A stretch of DNA of 57,500 nt from Symbiodinium natans (GCA_905221605.1 CAJNDS010002066.1:165001-222500); one strand, 5' to 3'; numbered from the stretch's first letter, positions 21,655 through 32,038 are shown. Notes: a model not told the origin generated them from the sequence alone. Numbers and translations: made by a program.

Positions 21655-21783
21655 AGGGTTTAGGGTTAAGGTTTAGGGTTTAGGGTTTAGGGTTTAGGGT
21701 TTGGGGTTTAGGGTTTAGGGTTTAGGGTTTAGGGTGTAGGGTTTAGGGTTTAGGGTGGTCTAGGGTTTATGGTTTAGGGTTTC
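21655..21783 (+). repeat. Telomere-type array (TTTAGGG)
   Basis: About 17 units with some variants. Confidence 0.95.
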
Positions 21784-21827
21784 GGGTGCAAGGACCTTGC
21801 TGTCTAAGTCTTAGGGCTGTAGGGAAT

Positions 21828-21923
21828 CGGAAACCGCCGGTTGAGAAATCATGGCGGCATGTCCTAGAGACAGCTCACGAGGACGAAGCGGAACTGCTGG
21901 CGTCCGTGGAAGAAGAGCCCTAA
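21828..21923 (+). CDS. Exon-like island with stop
   Basis: 31 plus-strand codons: RKPPVEKSWRHVLETAHEDE, then AELLASVEEEP, with TAA supplied by the first CCCTAAA unit. Acidic and helix-like; strong coding character. Confidence 0.6.
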   Translation, partial: RKPPVEKSWRHVLETAHEDEAELLASVEEEP

Positions 21924-22348
21924 ACCCTGGCAGCCCTCAACCCTCAAACCCTCAACGCTAACCCTCAACGCTGGAAAAGCCCTGACAACCTGAACCATGA
22001 ACCCCAAGCCCTGACAACCCTCAACCCTGAAAACTCAACCCTACACCCTACTCCCTGCCCGGCCTCAACCCTAGACCCTGAACCCTCAAACCCTGACACA
22101 AAAACCCTACGCAACCCGACAACGCGCAACCCTAAAAATGCGTAAGGCCTACAGCCTTAGCCCCCTAAACCCTGAAAAGAAAACGAATCTACACAGTGGC
22201 CCTGACAACGCTTCACCCCTCAAGCTTTAGCCCTAAACCCCCTCAAACAGCACAAGCCTCAAACCCGAACCTAAGACTCTAAGCCCTAAACCCCAAGCCC
22301 TAAACCCTAAACCCTAAACCCTAAACCCTAAACCCTAAACCCGAAACC

Positions 22349-22405
22349 ACCTTAAACCTCGAACGCGGAAGCATGGAACTCGAGGTTGCCTACTATCAAG
22401 CGTGA
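22349..22405 (+). CDS. Exon-like island with stop
   Basis: TLNLERGSMELEVAYYQA and TGA, directly after a CCCTAAA array. Confidence 0.4.
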   Translation, partial: TLNLERGSMELEVAYYQA

Positions 22406-22797
22406 GAGGGCTTTCGGGCTTTAAAGGCTTTTGGGCTTTAGGGGGTGAAGGGGTTTAGGGCTTGGGGTTTAGGGGTTAGGGGTTTAGGGGTTTAGGGGGT
22501 TAGGGGTTTCGGGATTTTAGGGTTTGAGGGTTTGTGGTTCGGGGTTTACGGTTTGAAGAGGCTTGGGTTTTGGGGTAACCCTAAACTGCTAAAAACTCCA
22601 AAAACTCTTGCGATAACCCTGTAAACTCCCAAAAAAGCCCCGGAACTCCTATTACCCCTCAACCCGCATAGAACTCCCCAAAAAAGCTCCTAACCCCCTA
22701 AACCCCCTAAACCCCCCTAAACCTCCTCCCTAAACCCCCTAAACCCACTAAACCCCTTAAACCCCCCCAAAGCCCTCTAAACCCACTTAGCAAAGAT

Positions 22798-22866
22798 CTG
22801 TTGCCTTCCCGACTGGTCGAAGAGATGAGGGAGAAGGGATTCCTGGCCAGATCCGCGAGACCCGAA
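22798..22866 (+). CDS. Exon-like island
   Basis: After CTTAGCAAAG, 23 plus-strand codons: LLPSRLVEEMREKGFLARSA, then RPE into CCCTAAA repeat. Strongly protein-like. Confidence 0.55.
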
Positions 22867-23351
22867 ACCCTAAACCCTAACCCCTAACCCCTAAACCCTA
22901 AACCCTAGATTTCCGAGCTCTTCGGCTTCGGGCTTCGAGGCCTATAGGCTTTAGAGGCCTTAGTGGGCTTAGAGGCTGAGGCCTTAGAGGGTTTGGGGTA
23001 ACCTTTAAAAGGTTAGGGCTTAGGGCTGCGAGCTTAGGGCTTAGGGCTTGGGGGGGAAGGGGGGTGAGGGGAAGGAAGCATTTGGGGGTTCAGGTCTGGG
23101 GTCTGGGGCCTCTAGGCTTGAGGTCTCGTCCTGGACCCAAACCCTTGACCCAAATAGGGTTTAGGGTTTAGGGTCCAGGGTACAGATGTTGAATAGTATG
23201 GTGGTGGGGCCAAAAGACCTTCTACAGACGAAATTGGGTAAGGGCGCTTAATCCCCGCAACCCCAAACCCTAAGCCTTAGAATCTTAGAAGAGTGCCCGC
23301 AACTATGGCTACTAGACCCAAGAGCAACATAGGAATAAGCAAGTAAGGGCC

Positions 23352-23477
23352 TAACGGGCCTTAATAATTAGAATAGGGTTTTGGAGTTTGACATAGTATA
23401 CTTATACAGGGACCCTATAAGGGAAGATGATTAGTACTTATTTCCGACCCCTAGATTACTCTGGGTAGGCCATCAAC
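23352..23477 (+). mobile_element. Repeat family 3
   Basis: TTAATAATTAGAATAGGGTT, CATAGTATACTTATACAGGG and TTTCCGACCCCTAGATTACT line up with the 9.3 kb copy. Confidence 0.5.
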
Positions 23478-23493
23478 ATGAGGTGCTGAACTG

Positions 23494-23538
23494 GAGGATG
23501 GCGAGGCCCAGGCGCTGGGATTCAAGGCTGTAGTTTAG
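23494..23538 (+). CDS. Exon-like island
   Basis: EDGEAQALGFKAVV with TAG from the first telomeric unit. Follows a family-3 element. Confidence 0.35.
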   Translation, partial: EDGEAQALGFKAVV

Positions 23539-23716
23539 GGTTTAGGGTTTAGGGTTTAGGGTTTAGGGTTTAAAAGTTTAGGGTAATCCCTCAAACCCTA
23601 AACCCTAAAACCCTCAAACCCTCAAACCCTAAAACCCTCAAAAACCTTAAACCTTAAGCCCTAACCCTAAACTCCTACATCCTGCTTAGCCCAACAATCC
23701 GAGTGCGAAGCGTTAA

Positions 23717-23794
23717 TCAGAGCTCAGGCGGCTTGTTGTGGCAGCGCGAGGTGTCGAATCCGGGCGGCAGCTCCTCAGCCAGCGGTGTAGGTGT
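23717..23794 (-). CDS. Exon-like island with stop
   Basis: Minus strand: TPTPLAEELPPGFDTSRCHN, then KPPEL and TGA; 19 of the last 22 sense codons are G/C-ending. Could be a true C-terminus. TTTAGGG on the right, degenerate CCCTAAA on the left. Confidence 0.55.
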   Translation of the reverse strand, partial: TPTPLAEELPPGFDTSRCHNKPPEL

Positions 23795-23817
23795 GCCACT
23801 TTAGGGTTCTCAGGGTT

Positions 23818-23955
23818 TAGGGTTTAGGGTTTAGGTTTAGGGTTTAGGGTTTAGGGTTTAGGGTTTAGGGTTTAGGGTTTAGGGTTTAGGGTTTAGGGTT
23901 TAGGGTTATGGGTTATGGGTTTAGGGTTTAGGGTTTAGGGTTTAGGGTTTAGGGT
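23818..23955 (+). repeat. Telomere-type array (TTTAGGG)
   Basis: About 19 units with two TTATGGG variants. Confidence 0.95.
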
Positions 23956-24070
23956 GGAGGGCTTTAGGGGTTGAGGGCTTTAGGGGTTTAGGATCTCAGG
24001 GATTAAGGGGTTTGTTGAGCGTTCTAAAACTTCCAGGACTTTAGGGTTTAGGGTATCTGGCATCCCTGCA

Positions 24071-24133
24071 GCCATTCACGATGGCCTGTTAGTGGAAACT
24101 GCTGCTTCTGCTATGTATGGGGTAGCAACCTAA
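24071..24133 (+). CDS. Exon-like island with stop
   Basis: AIHDGLLVETAASAMYGVAT after CATCCCTGCAG, then TAA. TTTAGGG-type on the left, CCCTAAA on the right. Confidence 0.45.
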   Translation, partial: AIHDGLLVETAASAMYGVAT

Positions 24134-24170
24134 CACCCTAAACCCTGCACCCTAAACCCGGGTGTAGGGC

Positions 24171-24284
24171 CTATAGTGTCCTCCTTGGACCCTGCATTCT
24201 CTCTGCGGCACACGCGGCCCAGACCAGGTCTTTAGCGCCCGCCGCGAGCGGACGCTCGGTCACCACGAGCCTGGCGCCAGTGGG
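24171..24284 (-). CDS. Exon-like island
   Basis: 38 minus-strand codons: PTGARLVVTERPLAAGAKDL, then VWAACAAERMQGPRRTL and stop. The first 25 codons are mostly G/C-ending. Confidence 0.5.
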   Translation of the reverse strand, partial: PTGARLVVTERPLAAGAKDLVWAACAAERMQGPRRTL

Positions 24285-24373
24285 TTTCGGAGGTTTGGGT
24301 AGCTAGGGCTGGAGAGCCCCAAACCCTAAACCCTAAACCCTAAACCCCAAACCCTAAACCTGGGTTTGGGACG

Positions 24374-24451
24374 AAGAGCTCTGGTCTCATCGCACTTTCT
24401 ATGGTTGATGTGGGTGTGTTCAGGAGGCTGCGCTGGTTGGAGGCCTCTTGA
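24374..24451 (+). CDS. Exon-like island in CCCTAAA/TTTAGGG bracket
   Basis: KSSGLIALSMVDVGVFRRLR, then WLEAS and TGA. Confidence 0.4.
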   Translation, partial: KSSGLIALSMVDVGVFRRLRWLEAS

Positions 24452-24459
24452 GGCCTGGT

Positions 24460-24628
24460 TTAGGGTTTAGGGTTTAGGGTTTAGGGTTTAGGGTTTAGGG
24501 TTTAGGGTTTAGGGTTTAGGGTTTAGGGTTTAGGGTTTAGGGTTTAGGGTTTAGGGAGGGTTTAGGGTTTAGGGTTCAGGGTTCAGGGTTCAGGGTTCAG
24601 GGTTCAGGGTTTAGGGTTTAGGGTTGGC
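24460..24628 (+). repeat. Telomere-type array (TTTAGGG), TTCAGGG block
   Basis: About 24 units; five successive TTCAGGG variants near 24577-24607. Confidence 0.95.
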
Positions 24629-25008
24629 TCGGGTGGTCTTAAGGCGGGCATGTCGTCACAAGTTCAGCTGACCCATGCTACACCACAAGCCCTGAAGCCC
24701 AAAACCGAAAACCCCTAAAACCCGGCAACCTCTAACAGACTAGACTCTGTTCACCCCCCAAAACCCCTAAACTCGAGACCAAAAACTCCTACCCCCCCAC
24801 CCCCCACCCCCCCCCCCCACCCCAAAGCAACCCATAAACCCCAAAACCCAAAAGGCCCTTTAAAGCCCTGAACCCTTGAACTCCTGAAACCCCAAAAAAA
24901 CCTAAAACGCCCAACCCCTAAAAGCCTAAACTTATAAGCCCCCCTCAACCCCACTCGACCATCTCTGACCATGGGCGACTCTGCCGCGAACGTTGGCGAC
25001 GGGCACCA

Positions 25009-25279
25009 AGGGTTTAGGGTTTAGGGTTTAGGGTTTAGGGTTAGGGTTTAGGGTTTAGGGTTTAGGGTTTAGGGTTTAGGGTTTAGGGTTTAGGGTTTAG
25101 GGTTTAGGGTTTAGGGTTAGGTTTAGGGTTTAGGGTTTAGGGTTTAGGGTTTAGGGTTTAGGGTTTAGGGTTTAGGGTTTAGGGTTTAGGGTTTAGGGTT
25201 TAGGGTTTAGGGTTTAGGACTTAGGATTTAGGGTTTAGGGTTTAGGGTTTAGGGTTTAGGGTTTAGGGTTTAGGGTTTA
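25009..25279 (+). repeat. Telomere-type array (TTTAGGG), longest
   Basis: About 38 units with few variants (TTAGGG, TTTAGGAC). Confidence 0.97.
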
Positions 25280-25297
25280 CCTCCCTTTCCCGGACAC

Positions 25298-25483
25298 CTA
25301 GCAGCCTTCACGGCCTCCTTCTGTAACGTGCCCAACAATGACCGTATAGCGCAAAGCCATCAGGCCATGAATGGTGTCCCGCAGCATCGACGAAGGCATC
25401 CATACATCCTCCACCCTTGGGTCGAAATCCGTCTTCCTCTTTTTCGCAGCACGGCCTTGATTTCCTGCCGCCACAACAGCAGC
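25298..25483 (-). CDS. Exon-like island, 61 codons
   Basis: Longest of the clear islands: minus strand AAVVAAGNQGRAAKKRKTDF, then DPRVEDVWMPSSMLRDTIHG, then LMALRYTVIVGHVTEGG and stop. A basic KKRK patch resembles a nuclear-localisation signal. A second frame at the 3' end (LQKEAVKAARCPGKGGK) is also protein-like, so a frameshift is possible. Telomeric arrays abut both ends. Confidence 0.6.
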   Translation of the reverse strand, partial: AAVVAAGNQGRAAKKRKTDFDPRVEDVWMPSSMLRDTIHGLMALRYTVIVGHVTEGGREGC

Positions 25484-25945
25484 CCTAAACCCTAAACCCT
25501 AAACCCTAAACCTTATAAACCCTAAACCCTAAACCCTAAACCCTGAACCCTGAACCCTGAACCCTGAACCCTGATTAAACCCTAAATTCTACAAGCACTG
25601 TGCTGGGCGCTCCGATCATCTTGTGGCATGCGCCCGCGCCCGGTGCGCGGGTACACGGTCACCCGAAACCAGGCCTACACCCAAACTTACTGGGTCTTAG
25701 GGTTTTGGGGTTTAGGGTTTAGGGTTTAGGCTTAGTAGGTAAGCCCTATATTATCCCTTAAAGGGTCACACAAGGGGGTACAAGGTTAAGAGCCAGTAGG
25801 CAAAAGACCCAAAACCCTTAACCCTTAACCTTAAACCTTGAAGCCCTAAACCCTAAACCCTAAACCCTAAACCCTAAACCCTAAACCCTAAACCCTAAAC
25901 CCTAAACCCTAAACCCTAAACCCTAAACCCCAAACCCTAAACCCC
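25484..25945 (-). repeat. Two telomere-type arrays (CCCTAAA)
   Basis: 25484-25572 and 25847-25945, separated by island 25600-25674 and a short TTTAGGG block. Confidence 0.9.
25600..25674 (-). CDS. Exon-like island in CCCTAAA/TTTAGGG bracket
   Basis: After TTTGGGTGTAG|G, 25 minus-strand codons, 20 G/C-ending: AWFRVTVYPRTGRGRMPQDD, then RSAQH. Confidence 0.5.
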
Positions 25946-26014
25946 GAAACGCAGGCCCAGGGGGGACGTTGCAATCACCACCAGGGCGACCCGGAAGTCC
26001 ATTCCGAAAAGGCC
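25943..26014 (-). CDS. Exon-like island in CCCTAAA/TTTAGGG bracket
   Basis: 24 minus-strand codons: GLFGMDFRVALVVIATSPLG, then LRFG. Hydrophobic, could be a membrane segment. Confidence 0.45.
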
Positions 26015-26027
26015 TTAGAGGGCTTGG

Positions 26028-26230
26028 GGTTTAGGGTTTAGGGTTTAGGGTTTAGGGTTTAGGGTTTAGGGTTTAGGGTTTAGGGTTTAGGGTTTAGGGT
26101 TTAGGGTTTGGTGGTTTATGGCTTAGGGCTTAGGGTCTGAGGCTTGGGGTTTAGGGTGGGGGGGTTTAGGGTGGGGGGGGGGGGGGGGTGGGAGGGGGGG
26201 GGGGGGGGGTAATAGGGTTTGGAGGTTTAG
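26028..26230 (+). repeat. Telomere-type array and G-rich tracts
   Basis: Twelve TTTAGGG units, then degenerate units and long G runs (26158-26207) with high quadruplex potential. Confidence 0.9.
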
Positions 26231-26628
26231 GGTTTTAGGGTTTAGGGTTTAGGGTTTGGGCCTTTGAGGGTTTGGGGTTTAAGGGTTTTAGGGTTTCTGG
26301 GGTTTTAGGGCTTAAGCCGGAACCTAACTAATTACTCATCCATAGGGTTTGGGGTTTAGGGTTACCACGGCCTGAACTCAATGGGTTTGGACGAACAGGG
26401 GCGTAGTTTTGTTCTTTACGTTTTGCAGTTTTGTGTCCTGCTTGTTTTGGTGTCTTATTGTCCGTTGCTGTTTTGAGGGCATTCGACGGAATAGTGAGCC
26501 TACGCGCGTGCGCACACGCCTGCATCAATGATCCGGCAATGGCGACGTCTGTTTGAGGCTTGAACCCTAAACCCTAAACCCTAAAGCCTAAACCCTAAAC
26601 CCTAAACCCTCAACCCTAAACCTAAACC

Positions 26629-26703
26629 GTGGCTTTTCCGAACACCCTCCCAGCCCTCGGCCTTGTGCTGAAAGGGATCCTCTTGGCCTCCTTTTGGGGT
26701 GGT
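26629..26703 (+). CDS. Exon-like island, hydrophobic
   Basis: 25 plus-strand codons VAFPNTLPALGLVLKGILLA, then SFWGG: a transmembrane-like stretch. CCCTAAA-type on the left, TTTAGGG-type on the right. Another plus frame is open (EHPPSPRPCAERDPLG). Confidence 0.4.
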
Positions 26704-26851
26704 TCAGGGTTTAGGGTTTATGGTTCAGGGTTTAAGGTGTAGGGGTTTCGGGGTTTAAGGCTTAGCCTTTGCACAGTTCGATCCGCTAAACTAAACCCTA
26801 AACCCTAAACCCTAAACCCTGAACCCTGAACCCTAAACCCTAAACCCTAAA

Positions 26852-26920
26852 CCCGCGAAGATCCCCCTGGGCGTTCGTGCCGAAGCCGATGGAGAGCATG
26901 AGGTACAGCTCCGCGGTCCA
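26852..26920 (-). CDS. Exon-like island in CCCTAAA/TTTAGGG bracket
   Basis: After ATCTCAG|GT, 23 minus-strand codons, 21 G/C-ending: WTAELYLMLSIGFGTNAQGD, then LRG. Reads like part of a membrane protein. Confidence 0.55.
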
Positions 26921-27873
26921 ACCTGAGATTCAAGGGATTTTAGGGTTTAGGGTTTAGGGTTTGGGGCTTGAGTCAACAGATCGTCCAAGTCGAGTCCTAA
27001 AACCTGAAGCCATATCTGGGTTGTTCTCTCGCTTTTTGGGGGCCTTTATGCTAAGGCTGCCGTAGTATACCCCCTTTACAGGGAGCCGCATTTACAGAAC
27101 TACCCCACCTCTCATGGGATTCTATCTTGGGTCCTTAAGGTGCCCTTGGGTTTAAAGATCCCTAAGGTAGTAGATAAGGGTCATATTCAGAGTAGATTAA
27201 GGAAACCCTCAGGGGTACAGGCTTAAGGCTTAGGTGTACGAGTCGTAATCCCAGGAAGTAGGGATAGTATGGGTGGGTTATGGGGATTATGAGAGGGTTT
27301 CTAGGGGATACTAAGTAGACGTTCTAAGTCAAAAGAGCGCCCGAGTATTAAGTGTGATTTGGAGGGACCCCTAGAATGGACGCTTAACCCTGTTCCCCTG
27401 TAGAACCCCTTATATATACCTTATGTAGTCCCTATCCCGAAGTAGCCCCTAAACAACCTCTAAACAACCTAACGGTCCCCCGTTTAGTCCCTTGCTTTGG
27501 GGGGTTCGGGGTGTTTCAGGTGGTTTGAGAACTTCGGCTTGACGGGTCTAGGGGTTTTGTGCATAAGGCTTTAGGGTGGCTTTTTGTTGGCAAACAAAAA
27601 ACAAAAACAAATAAATAAATATGACAAATGAGATATGACTGGATAAACAAATAGAATGTTATAGAATTGTGTATATATATATATATGTATATTGCTGATC
27701 ATAATCAAAATGATAACAATCATCCTTTTTTGCCTTCACGGGGCCCTGAACAGGAAGAATGTTTCAAGTTTCTTTTTTTTTTGGGGGTGGGGGGGGGGGT
27801 TAGGGTTTAGGGTTTAGGGTTCAGGGTTCAGGGTTTAGGGTTTAGGGTTTAGGGGTTCTTAAGCAGTTCGTAG

Positions 27874-27948
27874 CTAGCTCACTGCCCGGAAGCCGAAGCA
27901 TTTCGTGGCAGGCTGGTAGTGGATGTCGCCCAGGAGCCTTGGCAGAAG
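27874..27948 (-). CDS. Exon-like island with stop
   Basis: LLPRLLGDIHYQPATKCFGF, then RAVS and TAG. TTTAGGG arrays on both sides. Confidence 0.5.
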   Translation of the reverse strand, partial: LLPRLLGDIHYQPATKCFGFRAVS

Positions 27949-27957
27949 GATTTGGGG

Positions 27958-28063
27958 GGTTTAGGGTTTAGGGCTTAGGGCTTAGGGCTTAGGGCTTAGG
28001 GCTTAGGGTTTAGGGTTTAGGGTTTAGGGTTTAGGGTTTAGGGTGTAGGGTTTAGGGTTTAGG
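27958..28063 (+). repeat. Telomere-type array with CTTAGGG block
   Basis: Five CTTAGGG units followed by TTTAGGG units. The same arrangement is at 30383-30478 and 47174-47215. Confidence 0.95.
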
Positions 28064-28066
28064 GCA

Positions 28067-28216
28067 GAAACTGTAGGGGCTGCATGGCCACGAGTTTACA
28101 GAGCTCACAGGTTCATATTGCTGGGGCTTCTGAGGCTCGTTGGGTTGATGCGGGTGCTGAGGGCTGTTGTTGGAAGGGCTTTGTCGGGTTTATCGGGTTT
28201 GTCGGGCTTCCGAGGC
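28067..28216 (+). CDS. Exon-like island, hydrophobic
   Basis: 50 plus-strand codons (FILLGLLRLVGLMRVLRAVV and flanks). The minus strand is also open (STRINPTSLRSPSNMNL), so strand is uncertain. Confidence 0.3.
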
Positions 28217-28571
28217 CTAAACCCTAAACCCTGAACCCTAACCCTGAACCCTGAACCCTGAACCCTAAACCCGAAACCCGAAACCCTAAACCCTAAGCAA
28301 GAACCTAAGGCGACAAAAGCACTTTCTTGCCTCTTGGTAAAACCAGCAACCAAAAGCAAGGGGACACAAGGAACCCCTAAAGCCCCTTCGGCCATGCTGC
28401 CCTATGCCCAGAAGGCCGGGAAAGACGCCTGCCAGGGGTGTCGATTCAGGATCGTACAACCCTATGCCGCCTATACCTACTAATCCTAACCCAGAAGCCC
28501 TAAACTTACTGAAGCCTTAGACCTTAACTCCCCCACCTGTTTAAGGGGAGGGGACGAACGACTTAGGATCT

Positions 28572-28766
28572 GTGGGCACAGGGAATTGCTGTATGAGTGT
28601 CAGTTCTGTTGGGGGGGGGGGGTTCAGGTTGCTGTGCGCGGCAATTCCCAAGCAAACAAGCAACAGGACGGGCCGCTCCCTAAACAAAGCTGCAAGCTTC
28701 TTGGAGCAGAAATGCTCTTACCAGCGATGGGGGAGCCGTGGCTTTGTGGACAACTTCAAGGTTTAG
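28572..28766 (+). CDS. Possible coding segment
   Basis: 64-codon plus frame; the part KQTSNRTGRSLNKAASFLEQ, then WGSRGFVDNFK, is protein-like. A G13 tract inside (28612-28624) could be a frameshift point; a second frame is also open. Confidence 0.3.
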   Translation: MGTGNCCMSVSSVGGGGFRLLCAAIPKQTSNRTGRSLNKAASFLEQKCSYQRWGSRGFVDNFKV

Positions 28767-29022
28767 AGTTTAGGGTTTAGGGTTTGGGCAACCACAAGGT
28801 TTGGCAGATTGGCCGCAGTGCGGACATGAAAGATAGGATGATTGGCGCGTGTGGCGCTTAGGTCCCGGCTAACTTGCACCGTCTGCCAATCTTGTGCTGC
28901 TCTGATTGCGTCAATTTGTCTTGATCATAGAAGAAAAACTTTGAGCTCCAGGGCTGCATCGCAAGTGCTAGCCCGCATGGCTCACTTTGAATTATGGCCC
29001 TCATAGCAGCCACATGCGCGCA

Positions 29023-29499
29023 TTAGCAGTGGCGCTTTTGTGCTCCGCGTGAGAGCACCCGGGTCAGGCGAGCCAGCACCTTCCTCCCCCCTCTGAGACT
29101 TTCCTTTCCTGGTCGCTGGAGGAGAACCAGGGCACGGCTGTCAAGACAAAGAAGTAAGTAAGGCTGCCGGTGCCACACTGGTGCTGATGTAATCAGAAAC
29201 GGCATAAGCCTGGCTCGGGCTTGCTTTAGCATCCCCCAGGCTGCTAAAAGGTAGGAGCAGCAGTGCTGTAGGTACCAGATGTCCCAGGTGTCTTGGATCA
29301 CAAATGACACCGAAAACCAAACGTGTCCTCCGTATGGGCACAGTTTCGCGTCCTGCTCCAAGCAGTACCCTGATGAGGGATCGCTCTTGCATGAGAAATG
29401 CTGCAGGATTGCCCCTGCGGCCCCTCCTGGCCTTTGCGAGGGTAACGTATCAACCTTATGAGAACGGCCATAGCAGCATTTGATTCCATTCTGTGACAA
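29023..29499 (-). CDS. Possible exon(s) of an unknown gene
   Basis: A 158-codon minus frame in a stretch free of telomeric repeats. The middle (GHVWFSVSFVIQDTWDIWYL onward to AAWGMLKQ) looks like real hydrophobic protein; the ends look random. Exon borders could lie inside the frame. Overlapping frames on both strands are open, which lowers confidence. No ATG-to-stop gene and no family recognised. Confidence 0.3.
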   Translation of the reverse strand: MSQNGIKCCYGRSHKVDTLPSQRPGGAAGAILQHFSCKSDPSSGYCLEQDAKLCPYGGHVWFSVSFVIQDTWDIWYLQHCCSYLLAAWGMLKQARARLMPFLITSAPVWHRQPYLLLCLDSRALVLLQRPGKESLRGGRKVLARLTRVLSRGAQKRHC

Positions 29500-30117
29500 G
29501 TATGTGCCCCAATGCTGACCAATTTGGCATCAAGACACATACAAAATCGCAATTTTTCAAACACCACCTGGGGCTATGGCTAAGGCCTTAGGATTCCGGG
29601 CTTTGGGCTTCATCAAGTCCAATAGTCCTTCATCCAAAAGGGCTGACCCTGACCTCAAGCCCTAAACCCTAAACCCTAAACCCTGAACCCTAAACCCTAG
29701 ACCCTAAACCCTAAACCCCTGAATCCCCGAAACTAAGTCCTAGAGGAACCTGGGGATAAGAAAGCGTACCCTCCACCCGAAAGCTACTTAACCTCAACCG
29801 TCCCTTTGGACAGGTAATTTGGGGTACTTTGCCGCAGGATGCATACCATAAACCAGAGTCCGCAAACCCTAAACCCTAACCCCTAGCCCTAAACCCTAAA
29901 CCCTAAACCCTACACCCTAAACCCTAGCCCTAAACCCTAAAAAGAATGGGTTTATGCAGACCCCAGGTTGGTTACATGGAAGTATACTCGCCGAGGAACC
30001 AAGGCAGATGCTGTGCGTGATCTTTTGGGGAGGGGCACTGCCGTAAGTCTTGCCGCTAAACCCTAAACCCTAAACCCCAAACCCTAAACCCTAAACCCCC
30101 AACCCCAAACCCTAAAT

Positions 30118-30171
30118 CGCATGTGGGGCCCACGCACAGGAAAGCCAGGCGAAGAGCTTAAAAGCCATAGG
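30118..30171 (+). CDS. Exon-like island in CCCTAAA/TTTAGGG bracket
   Basis: RMWGPRTGKPGEELKSHR, 18 codons, between CCCTAAA and a GTTTGGG/GTTTAGGG edge. Confidence 0.4.
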
Positions 30172-30282
30172 GTTTGGGATTCAGTGTTTAGGGTTTCCCA
30201 AAACCCAAGCCCTAAACCCCAGCCCGAAACCCTAAACCCTAGCCCTAAACCCTAGCCCTAAACCCTAAACCCTCTTTCCTCC

Positions 30283-30372
30283 AGACAGCGCGAAGAGATC
30301 CAAGTCAAACTGTGCGCACAGGAAGCCGCCGACCCGCTGGGGCCGGATCCTCGGCGTGCCCCGACAAGTTTG
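30283..30372 (+). CDS. Exon-like island in CCCTAAA/TTTAGGG bracket
   Basis: After CTCTTTCCTCC, 30 plus-strand codons: RQREEIQVKLCAQEAADPLG, then PDPRRAPTSL. Clear coding character. Confidence 0.55.
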
Positions 30373-30375
30373 GGG

Positions 30376-30478
30376 GGTTTAGGGTTTAGGGCTTAGGGCT
30401 TAGGGCTTAGGGCTTAGGGCTTAGGGCTTAGGGTTTAGGGTTTAGGGTTTAGGGTTTAGGGTTTAGGGTTTAGGGCTT
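30376..30478 (+). repeat. Telomere-type array with CTTAGGG block
   Basis: Six CTTAGGG units, then seven TTTAGGG. Confidence 0.95.
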
Positions 30479-30501
30479 AGCAGCCGTCATCTAGGTCCTC
30501 T

Positions 30502-30603
30502 CTGCTACATCCGCGTGGAAGAATCGGCTTCGCGTGGACTGCAGCTGCTCCCCACACCAAGGAGCCGAACAACAGAATCAGAAGGAGGGCTACTTGCAGA
30601 AAC
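30502..30603 (+). CDS. Exon-like island
   Basis: LLHPRGRIGFAWTAAAPHTK, then EPNNRIRRRATCRN, between a TTTAGGG array (left) and a CCCTAAA array (right). Confidence 0.4.
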
Positions 30604-30650
30604 CCTAAACCCTAAACCCTAAACCCTAAACCCTAAACCCCAAACCCAGT

Positions 30651-30865
30651 TTCATGGTACTTATTCACCCAGCTATAGCTGCGCGAAGAGCCCGATGATA
30701 ACCATGTTAGGGCACTTAAGGGGCTTCTACAAGTGGGTTCTAATTTCAGTACATTTGGGGTATATCCCTAAACCCTAAACCCTAAACCCTAAACCCTAAA
30801 CCCTAAACCCTAAACCCTAAACCCTGTTTAGAACTGGGTTGTAAGTACCATGAACCTCCAAGTAT
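30651..30865. mobile_element. MITE family 1 split by telomeric array
   Basis: Left end TTCATGGTACTTATTCACCC and interior GTTAGGGCACTTAAGGGGC; right end GTAAGTACCATGAACCTCCA. A CCCTAAA array of about 60 bp (30766-30825) lies between interior and right end, where other copies have none. Confidence 0.75.
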
Positions 30866-30999
30866 GTCTTACGGTGAAGAGGCCATCCTCTGGACCAGAA
30901 ACTGTAATGTCCCAGCTTACGGTTTAGGGCTTCGGGCTTGGGGCTTAGGGTTTAGGGTTTAGGGCTTAGGGCTTAGGGGCGTTTAGGGCTTAGGGATTC

Positions 31000-31860
31000 T
31001 AGGGACTTTAGACACTCGCACTAGGCGTGTCAACGCGCGCAAAGTATTCCGCAATTTCACCTTCCGAAACCCAATGGTTCCTTGTTAGGTTGGCACTGTC
31101 AACTTCTGAGCACGTTTCAGAAATAAGATCCTCTTAAACCCAGGCAAGGAAACATCACATGGTAAGTTCTGAAGTCAATTCTCTAAATCATAATCCCTTT
31201 TTTGGTACCCTAAATAGGAGGCGCCGCCTTATAATCATGAACCCGAAAGGGAGGGCGACAATATTTGACAGAAGGGACCATCTATTCCCCCCAAGAATTC
31301 CCCACCAAGATATAAACTTGCGTTGCTGCTTGGGGGAGCAGGGAACTTGCAAAGTAGGTACAAGGAGCACGCTTGAACAAGACCCGAAGAGGGCCCACAT
31401 TGGGGTTTAGCAAATTTTGAAGAATACGGTGTTGTGGATTCAGATATAGATAGTGGTTGTTTAAAACAGTTTTAAGAAAGATGAAGCAAAACTACAGGTA
31501 GCAAATTTAGTAAATGAATATTTGTTCACAAGTATGTTATGTTGCTAATGATTCTTACAGGCCCAAGCCCTCATAACGACCTACTAAGATACTGGAGTCT
31601 CCCACCACATCCTCTGGGGCAAGCACTGCTCCTGCGGAAATAGCACCTCAGGGGCATCAGCGGAAGCCCTAAACCAGGTTTTAGGATTTGGGGTGGAGCT
31701 GAGGCGTAAAGAGGTGAGGATTCAAGGCTCGAGTTTACAATAAGGACCCAGATAAGGTACCCCCTAATTTTTTGTAACCCCGATTTAGGAACTTCGTCCC
31801 ACACTCGGAGACCAAGATACTTTGCGGCTGCATCCCAACCCAGGCCCTCTTACGGTTTCG
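31000..31860. other. Non-telomeric stretch, nothing recognised
   Basis: Overlapping frames of 60-83 codons on both strands; none stands out. It lacks telomeric units, unlike its surroundings. Confidence 0.4.
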
Positions 31861-32038
31861 GGTTTGGTGTTTGGATTTAGGGCTTTAGGGGTGCATTCCC
31901 GAAAAGTCAACAGCCAGTGTTGGGGGTGTACTCCTTAGCAGAAGTAATCCAATCGTGTACCCTCTGAAACGAAAAACCCTAAACCCTAAACCCTAAACCC
32001 TGAACCCTGAACCCCTGAACCCCTGAACCCTAAACCCT

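Noticed and set aside
25009-25279. True chromosome end
   Set aside because: Arrays are short, in both orientations and spread through the window, with non-telomeric DNA on both sides.
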